Below, piece by piece: positions 34,643-45,297 of a stretch of 64,000 nt of DNA. Each line of letters starts with the position of its first letter. The first letter of the stretch is position 1. The stretch covers positions 4,216,001 to 4,280,000 of the forward strand of contig NW_026515543.1 of assembly GCF_014898815.1 (NCBI RefSeq), written 5' to 3'. Under the pieces are notes generated by a model. The model saw only the letters and a program-made list of their open reading frames with translations, had not been told where the DNA came from and did no database searches. A program made the translations under genes and the position numbers. The DNA comes from Panonychus citri. Lineage: Eukaryota > Arthropoda > Arachnida > Trombidiformes > Tetranychidae.

Positions 34643-36923
34643 TCATGATTTATGAATTGTTGGTTGTGGTGGAAGATTGAAAGAACTAGGGTTTGGTTGT
34701 TGTTGAGAATTGGAATTGACATTTACAGATCCTTGATTAGTCTGTGATGACAAAGATAAATATGGTTATATTAGAATGTTATTCAATATAATTACTATTT
34801 AATTTTAGAAATCAACTTACATTTAATGAACTATGAACCTGATTAGGTATAGCAGAATGTATTTGTTGTTGTTGTTGTTGGACACCCTGACCAGAAGACA
34901 TTGGGACGTTGACTTGTCGTTGTTGTTGTTGTTGTTGTTGTTGTTGTTGGCCTGAATTGAATTGATTGGGTTGTCCAAATGTATTAGCTTGTTGGGCTAA
35001 ATTAGCTTGGTGATTGATTTGTTGTGGACCTCCTTGATTAGCCATACCTGAAGGTTGAGGAGGTAAATTAGCTTGTGGAGCAACACCAAAGTGTTGATTC
35101 TGCATTTGATTTGGTGCTTGGTAAGGTTGGTGTTGTTGTTGAGGTGGTGGAGGTGGAGGAGGTTGATACTGATTTTGTTGTTGATTGTTAGGATATCCTT
35201 GTTGATATTGATTAGAGTGTTGTGCTCCAGGATGAACAGCAAATTGTGGTGGTGGTTGATAAGCATGAGGTTGTTGTTGTTGTTGTTGTTGTTGTGCATA
35301 ACCAGGGTGAGCTTGAGCTACTTGATAAGGTGGTACGTTACCAAAATGCTGTTGGGGTGGTTGAGGAGGATGACCCATACCTTGTCCTTGGTAATGTCCA
35401 GGTTGTTGTTGTGACGGATGATGACCATAAGGTTGGTATGGTGGCATATAATATCCATATTGTTGAGCAAGAAGCTCTTGTCTTCGATGTTCATATTGAC
35501 GTAATTCGTCCTCATTGAACATTGGTTGCTCATCGATTCCCTTCCAGCCTTCATCTCGCTCGAATTCCGCTTTTTGAGTCAATTCAATAAACTCTTTTTG
35601 ACTAATTAGCCCATCTTTGTTTTTATCTGCTTCTTTATAAACATGTTCCCTCATTCGGTGATATTCCTCTTCCATTTCATTGGGATCATCTTCAGGATTA
35701 TTTGGATCATACATTTTTTTAATCTCTAATGAAAGTAGAGCTTCCACTTCCTCTGGGTCCAGATAACCATCGCCATTAACATCGTGCAAGGCGAAGAAAG
35801 TTTTTGGATTAAACTCTTCTTTCGGCATATGATCTTGTTCTTCCCAAACTTCCTCCAATTGTTGTTTACTTCCTGGATGATGGACTCGAGGGTGTTCTTT
35901 GTGTTTCTGATTAAGTTCGTCGTGTTTCTTGACTGCTTCTTTCCTTTCTTCTTCTGTCATATTCTTTAGGCCTTCTCTGTATTGATATTCTTTCTCCATT
36001 TCATATCTTTTAAACTCTTCTCGACGTTTTTTATCCAAAACCTCCAAGTCTCTAGTAGCCTGTTATTGAATAAATAATAATAACAATTACTTAGTAGAAA
36101 CTTTGAATATCAATTTACATCGAACTTACCTTTATAATTAGTTTATGTAAATCTTCAACCTCAAAAGAGTTCGGATTTTTATGATTCAAATGTTCTGAAA
36201 AAAATAAGACGAAATTGTTAATTTTAAAGTAGTAAGATTGGTGGAGATGAAGGAAATAATTTTAAACGTGAAAAATTCAAGGTGAAGATTGGAAAAACCA
36301 GAAATTACCGAATTGTTGTAATTGTTTGTCCAGTTTTGCGTTTCCAGTAGAACCTAAAGTTCTCCATCTTCGACCATCATTGGCTTGGGCACCAAATTCT
36401 TTATAATCATGTTCTAATTTTGTCAATTTTCTTAATCTTTCAATCTCAATTCGTTTCAGCTCATCCAGTTTATTTCGAATGTTGTGATTGACAAGATTGA
36501 GTTCAGACGCAATTGCTCCTGATTTAATATGATCAGCTGAGACATTTTCCAATTTCTTGGCAAACTCTTTGTCTTCCTCCAAAGCCGCTACAACTTCTTG
36601 TAAATATCTTCCGTACTCAAGGCCCTGAAAAGATGAAAACAGCAGAGAGAGAGAGAGAAAAATAAAACCATTAGCGGAAATTAAGTAATAACAACAATTC
36701 TCAGCGAAATAAAATATGGCTCAAGAGAAAATCAGAGATGACAAATTAATCAAATTAGACCTTAACTGAAACTTACTAAATCGTTGATGGCCGAATCAGG
36801 GTCTTTACCGAAATCACTGTCTTCGGGTTTTTTATCAGCCTCAACAGGAGCTGAACAGCTTGTTTGACAAATCAACAGAAAGACAACCAAGACACAACCA
36901 GAGAAACCCAAAAATCGATTCAT
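34643..36923 (-). CDS. NUCB: Nucleobindin (NUCB1/2-like) with Gln/Pro-rich tail
   Basis: Ca2+-binding secretory/Golgi protein. Five exons (complement): 36777-36923, 36309-36624, 36130-36194, 34821-36059, 34643-34741; 621 residues. Signal peptide MNRFLGFSGCVLVVFLLIC up to about residue 26. The nucleobindin N-terminal block is present (GLEYGRYLQEVVAALEEDKEF, IKSGAIASELNLV, RNKLDELKRIEIERLRKL), as is FEVEDLHKLIIKATRDLEVLD. The basic/coiled region (RREEFKRYEMEKEYQYREGL) leads to HPGSKQQLEEVWEE, then two EF-hands: DVNGDGYLDPEE (269-280) and DKNKDGLISQKE (321-332), both with canonical loops. The C-terminal ~240 residues are Gln/Pro/His-rich with polyQ runs, where vertebrate nucleobindins have a leucine zipper (461 residues in human NUCB1). 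An R1-like LINE ends about 215 bp upstream. Confidence 0.93.
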
Positions 36924-37159
36924 ATTAATCGCTTCTTGTTACAACCAACAAGAGAAAAACAATAGAAAAACACTTTAATTGAATGGACCAATACCTTAAT
37001 AAATACAACTCGTTAATTGTACAACAATGGAGAATTAAAAACAATCTAAAATAACATGGATTTGATGACACAATTAAGATGTTTGAAGTCAAACACAAAC
37101 AACACGTCTTTATTTGTGATGTTGTATCACTAGATAACAAAGACGTGGCTTTGCTATCA

Positions 37160-37194
37160 GGTAGTTCAAAAACTACCCCCCAGGCTTCGCAGCC
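37160..37194 (-). other. Two adjacent hairpins in the LINE 3' UTR
   Basis: 37160-37177 is GGTAGTT-CAAA-AACTACC (7 bp perfect stem) and 37183-37194 is GGCT-TCGC-AGCC. They start within 10 nt of the ORF2 stop. LINE reverse transcriptases often recognise a 3' stem-loop of their own RNA (established for several clades), so this is a candidate recognition structure. Confidence 0.6.
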
Positions 37195-37200
37195 TTCGTG

Positions 37201-40200
37201 TTACAACAAGATACAATTTGATTCTAATACTTTGTTTTGAAAATCAATTATTTTGTCAATTATTATTATTAAATATTTCATTTTTTCTCGTGAACTAATA
37301 ATAGAATTATCATCCAAATTCCATGACCATGTAACTTCCATCTCCAGAATAGCTTCCGTGTGATCTCTTCTCTTTAAGCAGTGTGTTAACAAATTTTCTT
37401 TCTCACCACAACAGGGAAAATGAAGGATTTTGGATAATTTTCTAAACCACGACGAGGCCATCAAAGGTGAATAATAATAACGCTTGTTGGACATCTTGGG
37501 ATTAACCATTAGATCTGGATTTTGTTCATCTTTGTTTCTCATCTCTATTATTATATTATTTATTTTTTCTTTTATTTTTCCATTTAGCTCTGTTCTTGAT
37601 GTCCATGGTATTATTGTTTGAATTCCTTCTTCCACAAAGCCAGTTTTCCATTCTTTTACACAAAATTTGAGATTGTCATGGTGGTGAGAGTATATCAGGC
37701 CAGCGAGATCCCATGATGATGGAGAGGAAAATACACTCAATGTCTGCCAAATTTGTCTGTCTACAGGAACATGATTAATATTATTTGCCCTTGATAATTT
37801 AATAATAATACTAAAGGCTTTAAGCTTTAGTACCATCATTGATTTTTGAACACCAATGGATACCTTAATCAATTGGTTGCCTAGTTTCAGAGAAAACCTT
37901 CCATTTTTCAGATCCAACGTAATTACTGGAAATTGACATTGACAATTTACAAGTGAGTTTTTGATTATAAATTTGTGATAACCATAGGGACATCTATTAA
38001 TAATATTTATTTTCCTCTCATGAAACTTAGTTCGCCATAATCTACCATCATTCCATTCTGAGTCCCAGTCCATTAGCCATTTTAATTGGATTTCTATTAA
38101 CGTTTTCGAGTTAAATGCAATTTTCATAGACCATTTATTAGTATTATTGAGGCCAAAAAGCGTTGCCAGTTTCCTATGAATTATTTGTTGAATTTTGATG
38201 CCATAATCAAGCCAATTAGATGAAAGGAGCCAGTCAAAACCAATTGATGTAATGGTAGTAATAATAATATTGTTTATTATTAATTTAACAAGATTTGCTT
38301 TCAGGTATTTTAGTTGCGAAAGTGATCCTGTTAACCTCGATAGCGCCTTTATTATTGAATCGTGTAAGTCCGTTTTCAGTGTTTGTATTTTTAGATTTGA
38401 ATGTACGTTGAATCCTAAAATTTTTATATTGGCATTACCTCTCATGTTGAATATCTCTGTTTTTGTGTCATTTATCTTTAGGTTGATTGTAGCGAATTCA
38501 TTACAAACTATTTTCATTGTTTCATTTGTATCTTTTTCATTTTCTAGCAATACATACATGTCATCAGCGTATCCGACGATGTTTATCCCTTTTCTTCTCA
38601 AGATTTTTATTATTTCATTCGCTGCTACTATGAATAATAAAGGACCACTTGAGCTTCCTTGAGGTGTTGCACCTTCTTCGGTTCTCCAATGGATTCTCTT
38701 TTCCCAATTCCATCTTAACCATCTTTTTGATGAGATGTTTTCAACCAGTGCTGATAATTGAGGATCCAGAGTTTTGATCTTTTCAATTGCTTGGGTTAGA
38801 TTTACTTGATCAAAAGCTTTAGACATATCCAGTGATATTATTATTTTTGATTTGAAATTCATTTTTAGATGAAGATCAAATAATAATTTTTGTCTGGAAA
38901 TGTACTTTGTATAAGCATATTGAGAATTTTCCTCCAAAAGATGTGGCAGCAAAGATTGTAATCTCTCGGCGATCACTCTATCAATCAATTTTAAGAGATA
39001 ATTTGGTGCTTTCACGATTCTAATTGTTTTACCATCAGGTTTGGGTACCAAACCAACACCAAATATACGAACAGGTTCAGGTATGTATCCCCATTTCATT
39101 ATCTCGTCTATTACTCTTATTATTTTTTCTTTGTTAATGCTAAAAAATTTTTTCCATGTTCCCAATGTAAAATCATCGGCATCTAGTGAACTTCCTTGCA
39201 TGTTTTTCAATAATAATAATCGTTCAAGTTGACTGAGACCATCAAATTTTCGTTCGTAGACTTGATCGCGATGAATTGGATGATTTGTGGTAAATGATAA
39301 AATGTGAGTATTTGCTGACTCTTTATATTCTTCTTCAATGTTTGTTGAATTAAACATTTGAGATTTGTTTCTTATTATATTTTTGTTTAGGTATTTCCAA
39401 GCATCTGTTGAATTTAGATTACTTGATGGAAATCGTTGAACTTTCTGGACCATTGCTCTTCTCTTTTCACGATTTGCCATTTGATGAATTGGTTTTTTCG
39501 AGCCACTTATCCAATTGCCATGAATTTTCGGAAAATTAATAATGTTATTGCAGTTTATTATTAATGAATGATTTTTATTAATTGGTCTTTCATCCATCGG
39601 TTTCAATTTAAGCTTCCAGGAGTTTATGAAAAGTTTTCTCGGTAAATTGATGTTAGAATTGATTACCATGAATGTAACTTGTAGAAGGTTGTGGTCTCCA
39701 TTATTAATTGTTATTATTTCTTTCTTTTGAATTATTATTTTCTTGTATAGAATGGTGTCAATCCAAGACATTGAATCTCTGGTGTTATATGTTGGTTTCG
39801 ATGATTTATCAAACACTGAAGACAATTGGTTATTTATTATGAATTGATCAATTTCAATTCTCGCTGGTGTTTGTTTCGGTGACCATAATGGATGATTGTA
39901 ATTGACATCTCCACAGAATATCAATGGTAACGAGTCTATAAATTTATCAAATAACAACCATCGTTTAAATTCACCTGTTGGAATGTAAGTTCCAATTAAC
40001 TTGAATGAAATATTATTATTTCTTAAAATAATAATCACTGTATCATTTATATTTTTCCAGCACTTGGTCACATGTAAATCACAGGAGTAAACGATTAGTG
40101 TTCTTGAGTTAACAATAATATTTTGTAAGTGAACATTTTCCGCAATGAATCGTTGGTTTGGTTCATTAAGCACTGTAATAGTAAGTTTATTTTTGAATGT

Positions 40201-40269
40201 GTTTGTGATCATGATTTTAGTTAATTCAAATGAATTACATAAATTAAATTGATTCAATTTAATCAGCAT
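37201..40269 (-). CDS. LINE ORF2: AP endonuclease + reverse transcriptase
   Basis: 1,022 residues. Endonuclease at about 1-205, with recognisable elements VLNEPNQ (EP motif), LIFCGDVNYNHPLW (GDFN-type), PTYNTRDSMSWIDTIL and the closing GDHNLLQV. Reverse transcriptase at about 370-640, with KPDGKTIRIV, YISRQKLLFDL, the first catalytic Asp in SLDMSKAFDQV (about 478), TPQGSSSGPLLF, and YADDMYVLL (catalytic pair at about 566). A C-terminal cluster FPCCGEKENLLTHCLKRRDH resembles the CCHC of R1/I-group elements. The product nicks target DNA and performs target-primed reverse transcription. All key residues are present. The ATG is preceded by an in-frame stop, so this is a genuine separate ORF. Confidence 0.93.
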   Translation of the reverse strand: MLIKLNQFNLCNSFELTKIMITNTFKNKLTITVLNEPNQRFIAENVHLQNIIVNSRTLIVYSCDLHVTKCWKNINDTVIIILRNNNISFKLIGTYIPTGEFKRWLLFDKFIDSLPLIFCGDVNYNHPLWSPKQTPARIEIDQFIINNQLSSVFDKSSKPTYNTRDSMSWIDTILYKKIIIQKKEIITINNGDHNLLQVTFMVINSNINLPRKLFINSWKLKLKPMDERPINKNHSLIINCNNIINFPKIHGNWISGSKKPIHQMANREKRRAMVQKVQRFPSSNLNSTDAWKYLNKNIIRNKSQMFNSTNIEEEYKESANTHILSFTTNHPIHRDQVYERKFDGLSQLERLLLLKNMQGSSLDADDFTLGTWKKFFSINKEKIIRVIDEIMKWGYIPEPVRIFGVGLVPKPDGKTIRIVKAPNYLLKLIDRVIAERLQSLLPHLLEENSQYAYTKYISRQKLLFDLHLKMNFKSKIIISLDMSKAFDQVNLTQAIEKIKTLDPQLSALVENISSKRWLRWNWEKRIHWRTEEGATPQGSSSGPLLFIVAANEIIKILRRKGINIVGYADDMYVLLENEKDTNETMKIVCNEFATINLKINDTKTEIFNMRGNANIKILGFNVHSNLKIQTLKTDLHDSIIKALSRLTGSLSQLKYLKANLVKLIINNIIITTITSIGFDWLLSSNWLDYGIKIQQIIHRKLATLFGLNNTNKWSMKIAFNSKTLIEIQLKWLMDWDSEWNDGRLWRTKFHERKINIINRCPYGYHKFIIKNSLVNCQCQFPVITLDLKNGRFSLKLGNQLIKVSIGVQKSMMVLKLKAFSIIIKLSRANNINHVPVDRQIWQTLSVFSSPSSWDLAGLIYSHHHDNLKFCVKEWKTGFVEEGIQTIIPWTSRTELNGKIKEKINNIIIEMRNKDEQNPDLMVNPKMSNKRYYYSPLMASSWFRKLSKILHFPCCGEKENLLTHCLKRRDHTEAILEMEVTWSWNLDDNSIISSREKMKYLIIIIDKIIDFQNKVLESNCILL

Positions 40270-40426
40270 GTTGATTTACTTTTGTAAGTAAAACTGGCGC
40301 CCTCTTTTAGCTTTAATATCTCATGATTGCTTTTAAAGCGTTTGATTTAAATTTGATTACTAAAAATCCTGATTTCTCCAATAAAATTATTAATTCTTCT
40401 TTTCATAATTGATCCATGTAACTTTT

Positions 40427-40815
40427 CATAAAACAATGTAAAATAACATTGCTTTTCATAAATAAACAATTAACAGTATAAGATTGAGAAAAGCAATGTA
40501 AAATAACATTGTTTTTCATGATTAAAAATTAACAGTATAAGATTGAGAAAAGCAATGTAAAATAACATTGCTTTTCATGATTAAAATTAACAGTAAGATT
40601 GAGAAAAGCAATGTAAAATAACATTGCTTTTCATGATTAAAAATTAACAGTATAAGATTGAGAAAAGCAATGTAAAATAACATTGCTTTTCATGATTAAA
40701 AATTAACAGTATAAGATTGAGAAAAGCAATGTAAAATAACATTGCTTTTCATGATTAAAAATTAACAGTATAAGATTGAGAAAACCAATACAAAATAACA
40801 TCGATTTTCAAAATT
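40427..40815. repeat. Tandem array, ~7 units of 56-60 bp, each with an internal palindrome
   Basis: Units begin at about 40434, 40494, 40553, 40609, 40668, 40727 and a diverged one at 40786. Each contains AAAAGCAATGT, a 6-base AAAATA loop, and ACATTGCTTTT, followed by CATGATTAAAAATTAACAGT and ATAAGATTGAG. It lies between the LINE ORFs. Copies are almost identical except the outer ones. Confidence 0.95.
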
Positions 40816-41265
40816 AAAAAAGGAAACCAAGGCACATGGAGAACCATGAGGCTAATACATGTAAATGCGAACCAAATGAAAGGAAAATATCAGAAATATA
40901 CAACATAAATACTGAATGGAATGGATCACGAGTAATAGTAAATTCAGAGGATCTAATTAAAGAGACAATCAAAGTGAAATGTTTGGAATGATTTGCGACT
41001 TTCTATTTTGGGTGCTCATCCAAACCGTGGATATTTTCAACCTAGAGAATATTAGATGATCAACGAGAGAGGAGAATATTTTGTTTATTTCAAATTCATT
41101 ATTTTTATTGTTTATTCATATGAGAGAATTTTCAAAGTTTATTATTGTTTTATAAATCATTTTGTTAGACATTTGTATTATTATTAGTGTTCAATTGAGA
41201 GAAAATATTACGGATAAAATATTACGGAAAAAGATTCAAAAAAGAGAAAATAATAAAGTTTCATA

Positions 41266-42450
41266 TTATTTCATTATGTACTGATAATCAAACGCATATT
41301 TGCCTGTTTCAATTTCCATTTTTTTCTTGAAACTTTGACAATCAATTGTTCCTGGTCTATGGCCTTCAGTACCACAAGTCGCACACTTTGAGAAGTTTTT
41401 GTTTTCACAGAATTTTTCTGAATGTGGTTCAGCACAGTTATTACAGATATCCTGTGAATTACATGAGCCTCTCCAATGGTCCAAGCTGTGGCATCGATTG
41501 CAGTACATGACATCAAAATGGTCAGAAACTTTTATTATTCTCATTCCAAGAGAGATGATTCCATTTTCATTTTGTAATTGGGATCGAACTGCTGGTGTAA
41601 TCTTTAATAATAGATCTTTCTTTGGTGTGTTACTTTTGGGTGTTATTATTGTTGTATTTGTTTCATTCATATATTGATTGAACTTGAATATTTTCAATAA
41701 TAGTGATGAAGGTGTATCAGGTAGATTTTTAGAACCATTAAGACGAACTCTCGGAGGTTTTGGTAAGAAGTTTTTAATTTCAATCTCAGGAATCAATCTT
41801 TCAATAATAAGCGTAATTTCCAGTAGCTTGTCGAGCGCTTGAGATTTAATCTTAACATGATCTTGATTTTCAAAAAAGGAAATCTCTTTATATACTGGAA
41901 TATTACCATTATCAATCTCCGATGAAATTTTTTGATAAATTTCATTTGGTTTGATGATTTTATGAGAGAGTGTTGCCATTGGTGTGGTTTTAATCGGTGT
42001 CCATTTCATCCAATTTTTCGGAACAGAATTGGTTAGTCGTTTACGTTTCAATTCTTGTAAGGCATCAGCTATTTTCCTTTTATTATTATTTATTATTATT
42101 GATCCAGCTGCTCGGCTTGAAGATTCACTTGAAACTTGTTCATTGTCGTCTTCACACATGACTTCTTCATCTTCATAATCTTCATCAATTTCCATGGCTT
42201 TATTAACTTGAGAGGTTACTTGTTGTATAGCATCACGATAGTCCGGTGGTTGTTCAAAGGATTCTTGAAGGGATTGTAGTTGTTTCAATTTTTTCCCGGT
42301 GATTCCATTTTTTCTTCTTAGTCCTGGTTCATCAATTAATAATTGGTAAACTCTTTTTATTTCTGTGGCTTCGTTGATTGAAACATCTTTCATATAGGAG
42401 GTTAACTCTGAAGCATCGATGTTTAATAATAATGATATGTATTTTTCCAT
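41266..42450 (-). CDS. LINE ORF1: Gag-like nucleic-acid-binding protein
   Basis: 394 residues. The N-terminal part is helical and charged, with an acidic stretch (EDYEDEEVMCEDDNEQ). The C-terminus has three zinc knuckles: CNRCHSLDHWRGSC (CX2CX4HX4C), CNNCAEPHSEKFC (CX2CX3HX4C) and CATCGTEGHRPGTIDC (CX2CX4HX6C). This arrangement is typical of R1/Jockey-group ORF1 proteins that coat the element RNA. No frameshift. It shares orientation with ORF2, about 1 kb away. Confidence 0.9.
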   Translation of the reverse strand: MEKYISLLLNIDASELTSYMKDVSINEATEIKRVYQLLIDEPGLRRKNGITGKKLKQLQSLQESFEQPPDYRDAIQQVTSQVNKAMEIDEDYEDEEVMCEDDNEQVSSESSSRAAGSIIINNNKRKIADALQELKRKRLTNSVPKNWMKWTPIKTTPMATLSHKIIKPNEIYQKISSEIDNGNIPVYKEISFFENQDHVKIKSQALDKLLEITLIIERLIPEIEIKNFLPKPPRVRLNGSKNLPDTPSSLLLKIFKFNQYMNETNTTIITPKSNTPKKDLLLKITPAVRSQLQNENGIISLGMRIIKVSDHFDVMYCNRCHSLDHWRGSCNSQDICNNCAEPHSEKFCENKNFSKCATCGTEGHRPGTIDCQSFKKKMEIETGKYAFDYQYIMK

Positions 42451-42470
42451 GTTGAAGGAGATTGTATAGA

Positions 42471-43689
42471 AAAAGAAAAATTTTAGAAAAACAAGATTAG
42501 AAGTGATTATTGTAACTTAAATTTTTAGACTAAGCATTAGAATTTTTTCTTCAGTAGTTTTATACTACTCATTTGTTTCTAAATCTCCAAGGAGATTTCC
42601 GTTTATTTTATTATTATTCGTTATTAATTTTTTCCGTTGCGGAATAGATCAAAGTCTTATTATTTAACGGTTTTCTTTTACTTACCCAGTTGGCTTGCAT
42701 ACAACCGGCTCACATACAATTTCCTCATCAGTTCGGCCATTTGAGTATACATATTATAGCTTATTCGATTCCCCGTCAGCATCAGATCACGAATATATAT
42801 AAATTCACAAGGAAATATAATTACTGTTAATTTCAGGTCAAAATAATAGATCAGATTTTGATAAACACGTTTTTTCCACGTCGCTCAGAAAGAAAAGGGA
42901 CTGTATCCAAATTTACAATTTTCCAAACCGATTTTTTAAATTTTCGACTCGATTATCACTCAACTTTTCCTTAATTAATTGAAGGCTATTAGCGAAACAA
43001 TAAGATTGTTATAATTTAGAACATTTTTTGAAATAATGAATTATGAAGGAAAAGGAAAATATTAGAAATCTACTCAAATATTTAACAACAAAAGTAAAAG
43101 ACAAAAACTTTCGCATTTGAAGGATCTTTTTGATTGTTGTGAATGTTAATCAACCTTCTGAATTGGATTGACAGTTTACTTGTGGATTTATGATTAGAAA
43201 CCTTAAACAAGATGATAGACAATTAAGTCATTACAATAATTAGAGTTTATTGTTTGTTTTCCAAAATTTCAAGATGAGAAAAAATTGATAAAATGGAAAA
43301 ATAGTGAGGGAATATTTATCCCTTGAGATGGATTGAATTTAGTAAATTGTTTGTAATTAATTATTGAACGAATTGAGATATTGATCTAAATCATTCCAAT
43401 CATTAAATACTAATTGTTGGCTTCATTTTATTCAGTTTTCTTTGTGAAAAGTATCGTTGGCGTTTTATTTTCGAATGAAATTTCATATCAAAATAATTTG
43501 TCTTCTTTAAATTGTTACAGTTTAACTTTATTTTGGATGAAAATCAAGTATCATTTATGTTTAACTCTCGTTTATTTAATCAATTTTCAAGATAAAGGTC
43601 AATTAAAAGACTAATGATCATTACCATTACGAAATCGTTGATTAATATTTGATTATTTTCTTTTGTCGACTTTCTTTGAAATGATCAAT
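42471..43689. other. LINE 5' flank and intergenic DNA
   Basis: 42471-42900 could be the LINE 5' UTR or flanking DNA; I cannot place the boundary. The rest is AT-rich without features. A plus-strand frame at 43414-43614 starts with a non-ATG codon and is not credible. Confidence 0.35.
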
Positions 43690-43824
43690 CTAATATGATC
43701 CAATCATATGAATTATTTTCCCTTCTCGAAGACTTAATTTCATTGTCATTAAATTGAACCTTAAATCCCGATCTTGCCAAAGAGAATCAAATTTAAACAA
43801 TTCGATCGGTTTTGGATCAGACAT
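43690..43824 (-). pseudogene. Truncated duplicate of the BBS5 5' end
   Basis: Reads MSDPKPIELFKFDSLWQDRD then LRFNLMTMKLSLREGKIIHM and stops at TAG after 44 residues. The first 20 residues differ from the full BBS5 (complement 30642-31918) at only one position. Then similarity falls (ELTLRKGEKNLYRYDRIE against KLSLREGKIIHMIGSY*). Sequence upstream of the ATG also resembles the BBS5 5' flank, so this is a DNA-level duplication and not a processed copy. It is almost certainly non-functional as a BBSome subunit. Confidence 0.88.
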
Positions 43825-44280
43825 TTTCATTGATAATAAGATTCTCGGCAACAATAAAATGATGTACATCTACAGCATTGTTTTATCTTTTGGAAATTGT
43901 TCTATTTTATTATTATTTCAATAATTCGGAGATGGTGATTATATATTTCAAGTGTTATGATATGAAAGGATATTCATCTAATCCAATGGTGTAGATTTTG
44001 TGTTAATTTTTGTGCAAAATTGATTTTTAACTCTAGAAAACATAAGGTTTGTTTCTTTCTTTCTGGATAACTGGTCACTACACTGGCCGGTAAACTGACC
44101 AAAAGAATAAGAAAAAGGATAGAAAGAGAGAAAGAGAAAGTGAAAGTGAAATCGAAATGAGGTAAGATACCAAGAAGAAGATTATTTGTTGAGCAAATAT
44201 CTTTTTTTTTCTCTCCGAAAGAAAAACAAAACAAAAGGATTGGCAGTGTGTTGAATTCCATCATCAGTTAATTGTTGTGA

Positions 44281-45182
44281 TTATTCTTGTGTTTCCTTAA
44301 TTCTATACCAATTAGGACTAGACATGTCATTCTTATGATTGTCATTAAATGGTTGTCTGAAAAACTTTTTCCGATAGTAACGTAGTTCAGTTATACAGTC
44401 CCTAATGTCATCTAAAGCTCGGTGTAGATTCCTTTTTTTAAGATTGACTTCATTTGGGTACCAACGCCTGCGAAAACAATTGAAATTAAATGAGAGACAA
44501 ATTAGCTGATTGTCAATAAATGAATTAGATTCTCGATGGAATCAAATTGTACAAAAGAAAACAAAACTTACTTGATAACCTCTTTAAAACTAGAAACATC
44601 AATGGTTCGGTAATGAAGGAGAGATGAAAATTTGGGACAAAATTTGGAGAGAAACAATTTATCAAAAGCAATTGAATTACCAGCGAGAACAGCTAATTTC
44701 ATATTCCTTGAAGCTAATAGATCATATAATTGCTGATCAACCTGATCAACAGTTAATTGTGATTCAAGGCAAGCCTGATAGAGTCCTGTCTTTGTGTGAT
44801 TACGGGTACACCATTCATCCATATTGGATAAGACATGAGGATCTGTTTTGATCACCAAAGGGCCAAGGGTGGCGATCTCATTTAAATTTGAATCGGTGAT
44901 GATCACGGCCACTTCGAGAAGTTGATCTTTATCAATATCAAGACCGGACATCTCACAATCAGCCCAAACAATGTCCGAATGAGTCTCATAATAATGAAGT
45001 TTAGTTTCATCAGGCATCTCCATGTTGTTGTTGTTGTTTGATGAATTTATTGTTGATGAAAAGGTTTTACAAAGAAACGATGATGATATTAATTGTGATG
45101 GTAATTGATTGATCAGGAATGAACCAATAAGTGAACTGTAACCCTGTGAATGATAAACTAAACGTAAACCAGATTTAATCAT
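44281..45182 (-). CDS. REXO2: Oligoribonuclease REXO2 (mitochondrial/cytosolic 3'-5' exonuclease)
   Basis: Degrades 2-5 nt RNA oligomers; in animals it acts in mitochondria and cytosol. Two exons (complement): 44572-45182 and 44281-44467; 265 residues. DEDDh motifs: IVWADCEMSGLD (D75, E77), the NSIAFDKLFL Asp, and the terminal HRALDDI (His and Asp). The intron splits the codon before RWYPNEVNLKKRNLHRALDD, as expected for the family. The N-terminal ~45 residues (MIKSGLRLVYHSQGYSS ... FLCKTFSST) are rich in Ser/Arg/Lys without acids, a likely mitochondrial presequence. The internal Met at 54 (MEMPDETKLHYYE) could give a cytosolic form. The start is the ATG at 45182, just after an in-frame GTG. 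Confidence 0.94.
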
Positions 45183-45297
45183 CACCAGGAAGATTTTAAG
45201 AGAAAAGAAAGAGAAAATAAAATGAAAACAGTTTAGCTTTTGACTAAATGAAAATCCTGTTGTTTTCCTCTTTTAATCCAATCACCATTCATTTTGT

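Larger units (their letters stand above)
37140..42470 (-). mobile_element. R1-like non-LTR retrotransposon (LINE), two intact ORFs
   Basis: Minus-strand element with a Gag-like ORF1 (three zinc knuckles) and an ORF2 with AP-type endonuclease, reverse transcriptase and a C-terminal Cys/His cluster. Both frames are uninterrupted, which suggests recent insertion. Its 3' end lies about 215 bp upstream of the nucleobindin start codon and carries two hairpins directly after the ORF2 stop. The outer boundaries are approximate: no clear target-site duplication or poly(A) was found, and the 5' end could extend to about 42900. The ORFs are separated by ~1 kb, unusual for R1-type elements, which normally have overlapping or closely spaced ORFs. 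Confidence 0.85.

Noticed and set aside
34997..35554. Overlapping long frames on both strands within nucleobindin
   Set aside because: They are shadows of the CAA/CAG-rich polyQ coding sequence.
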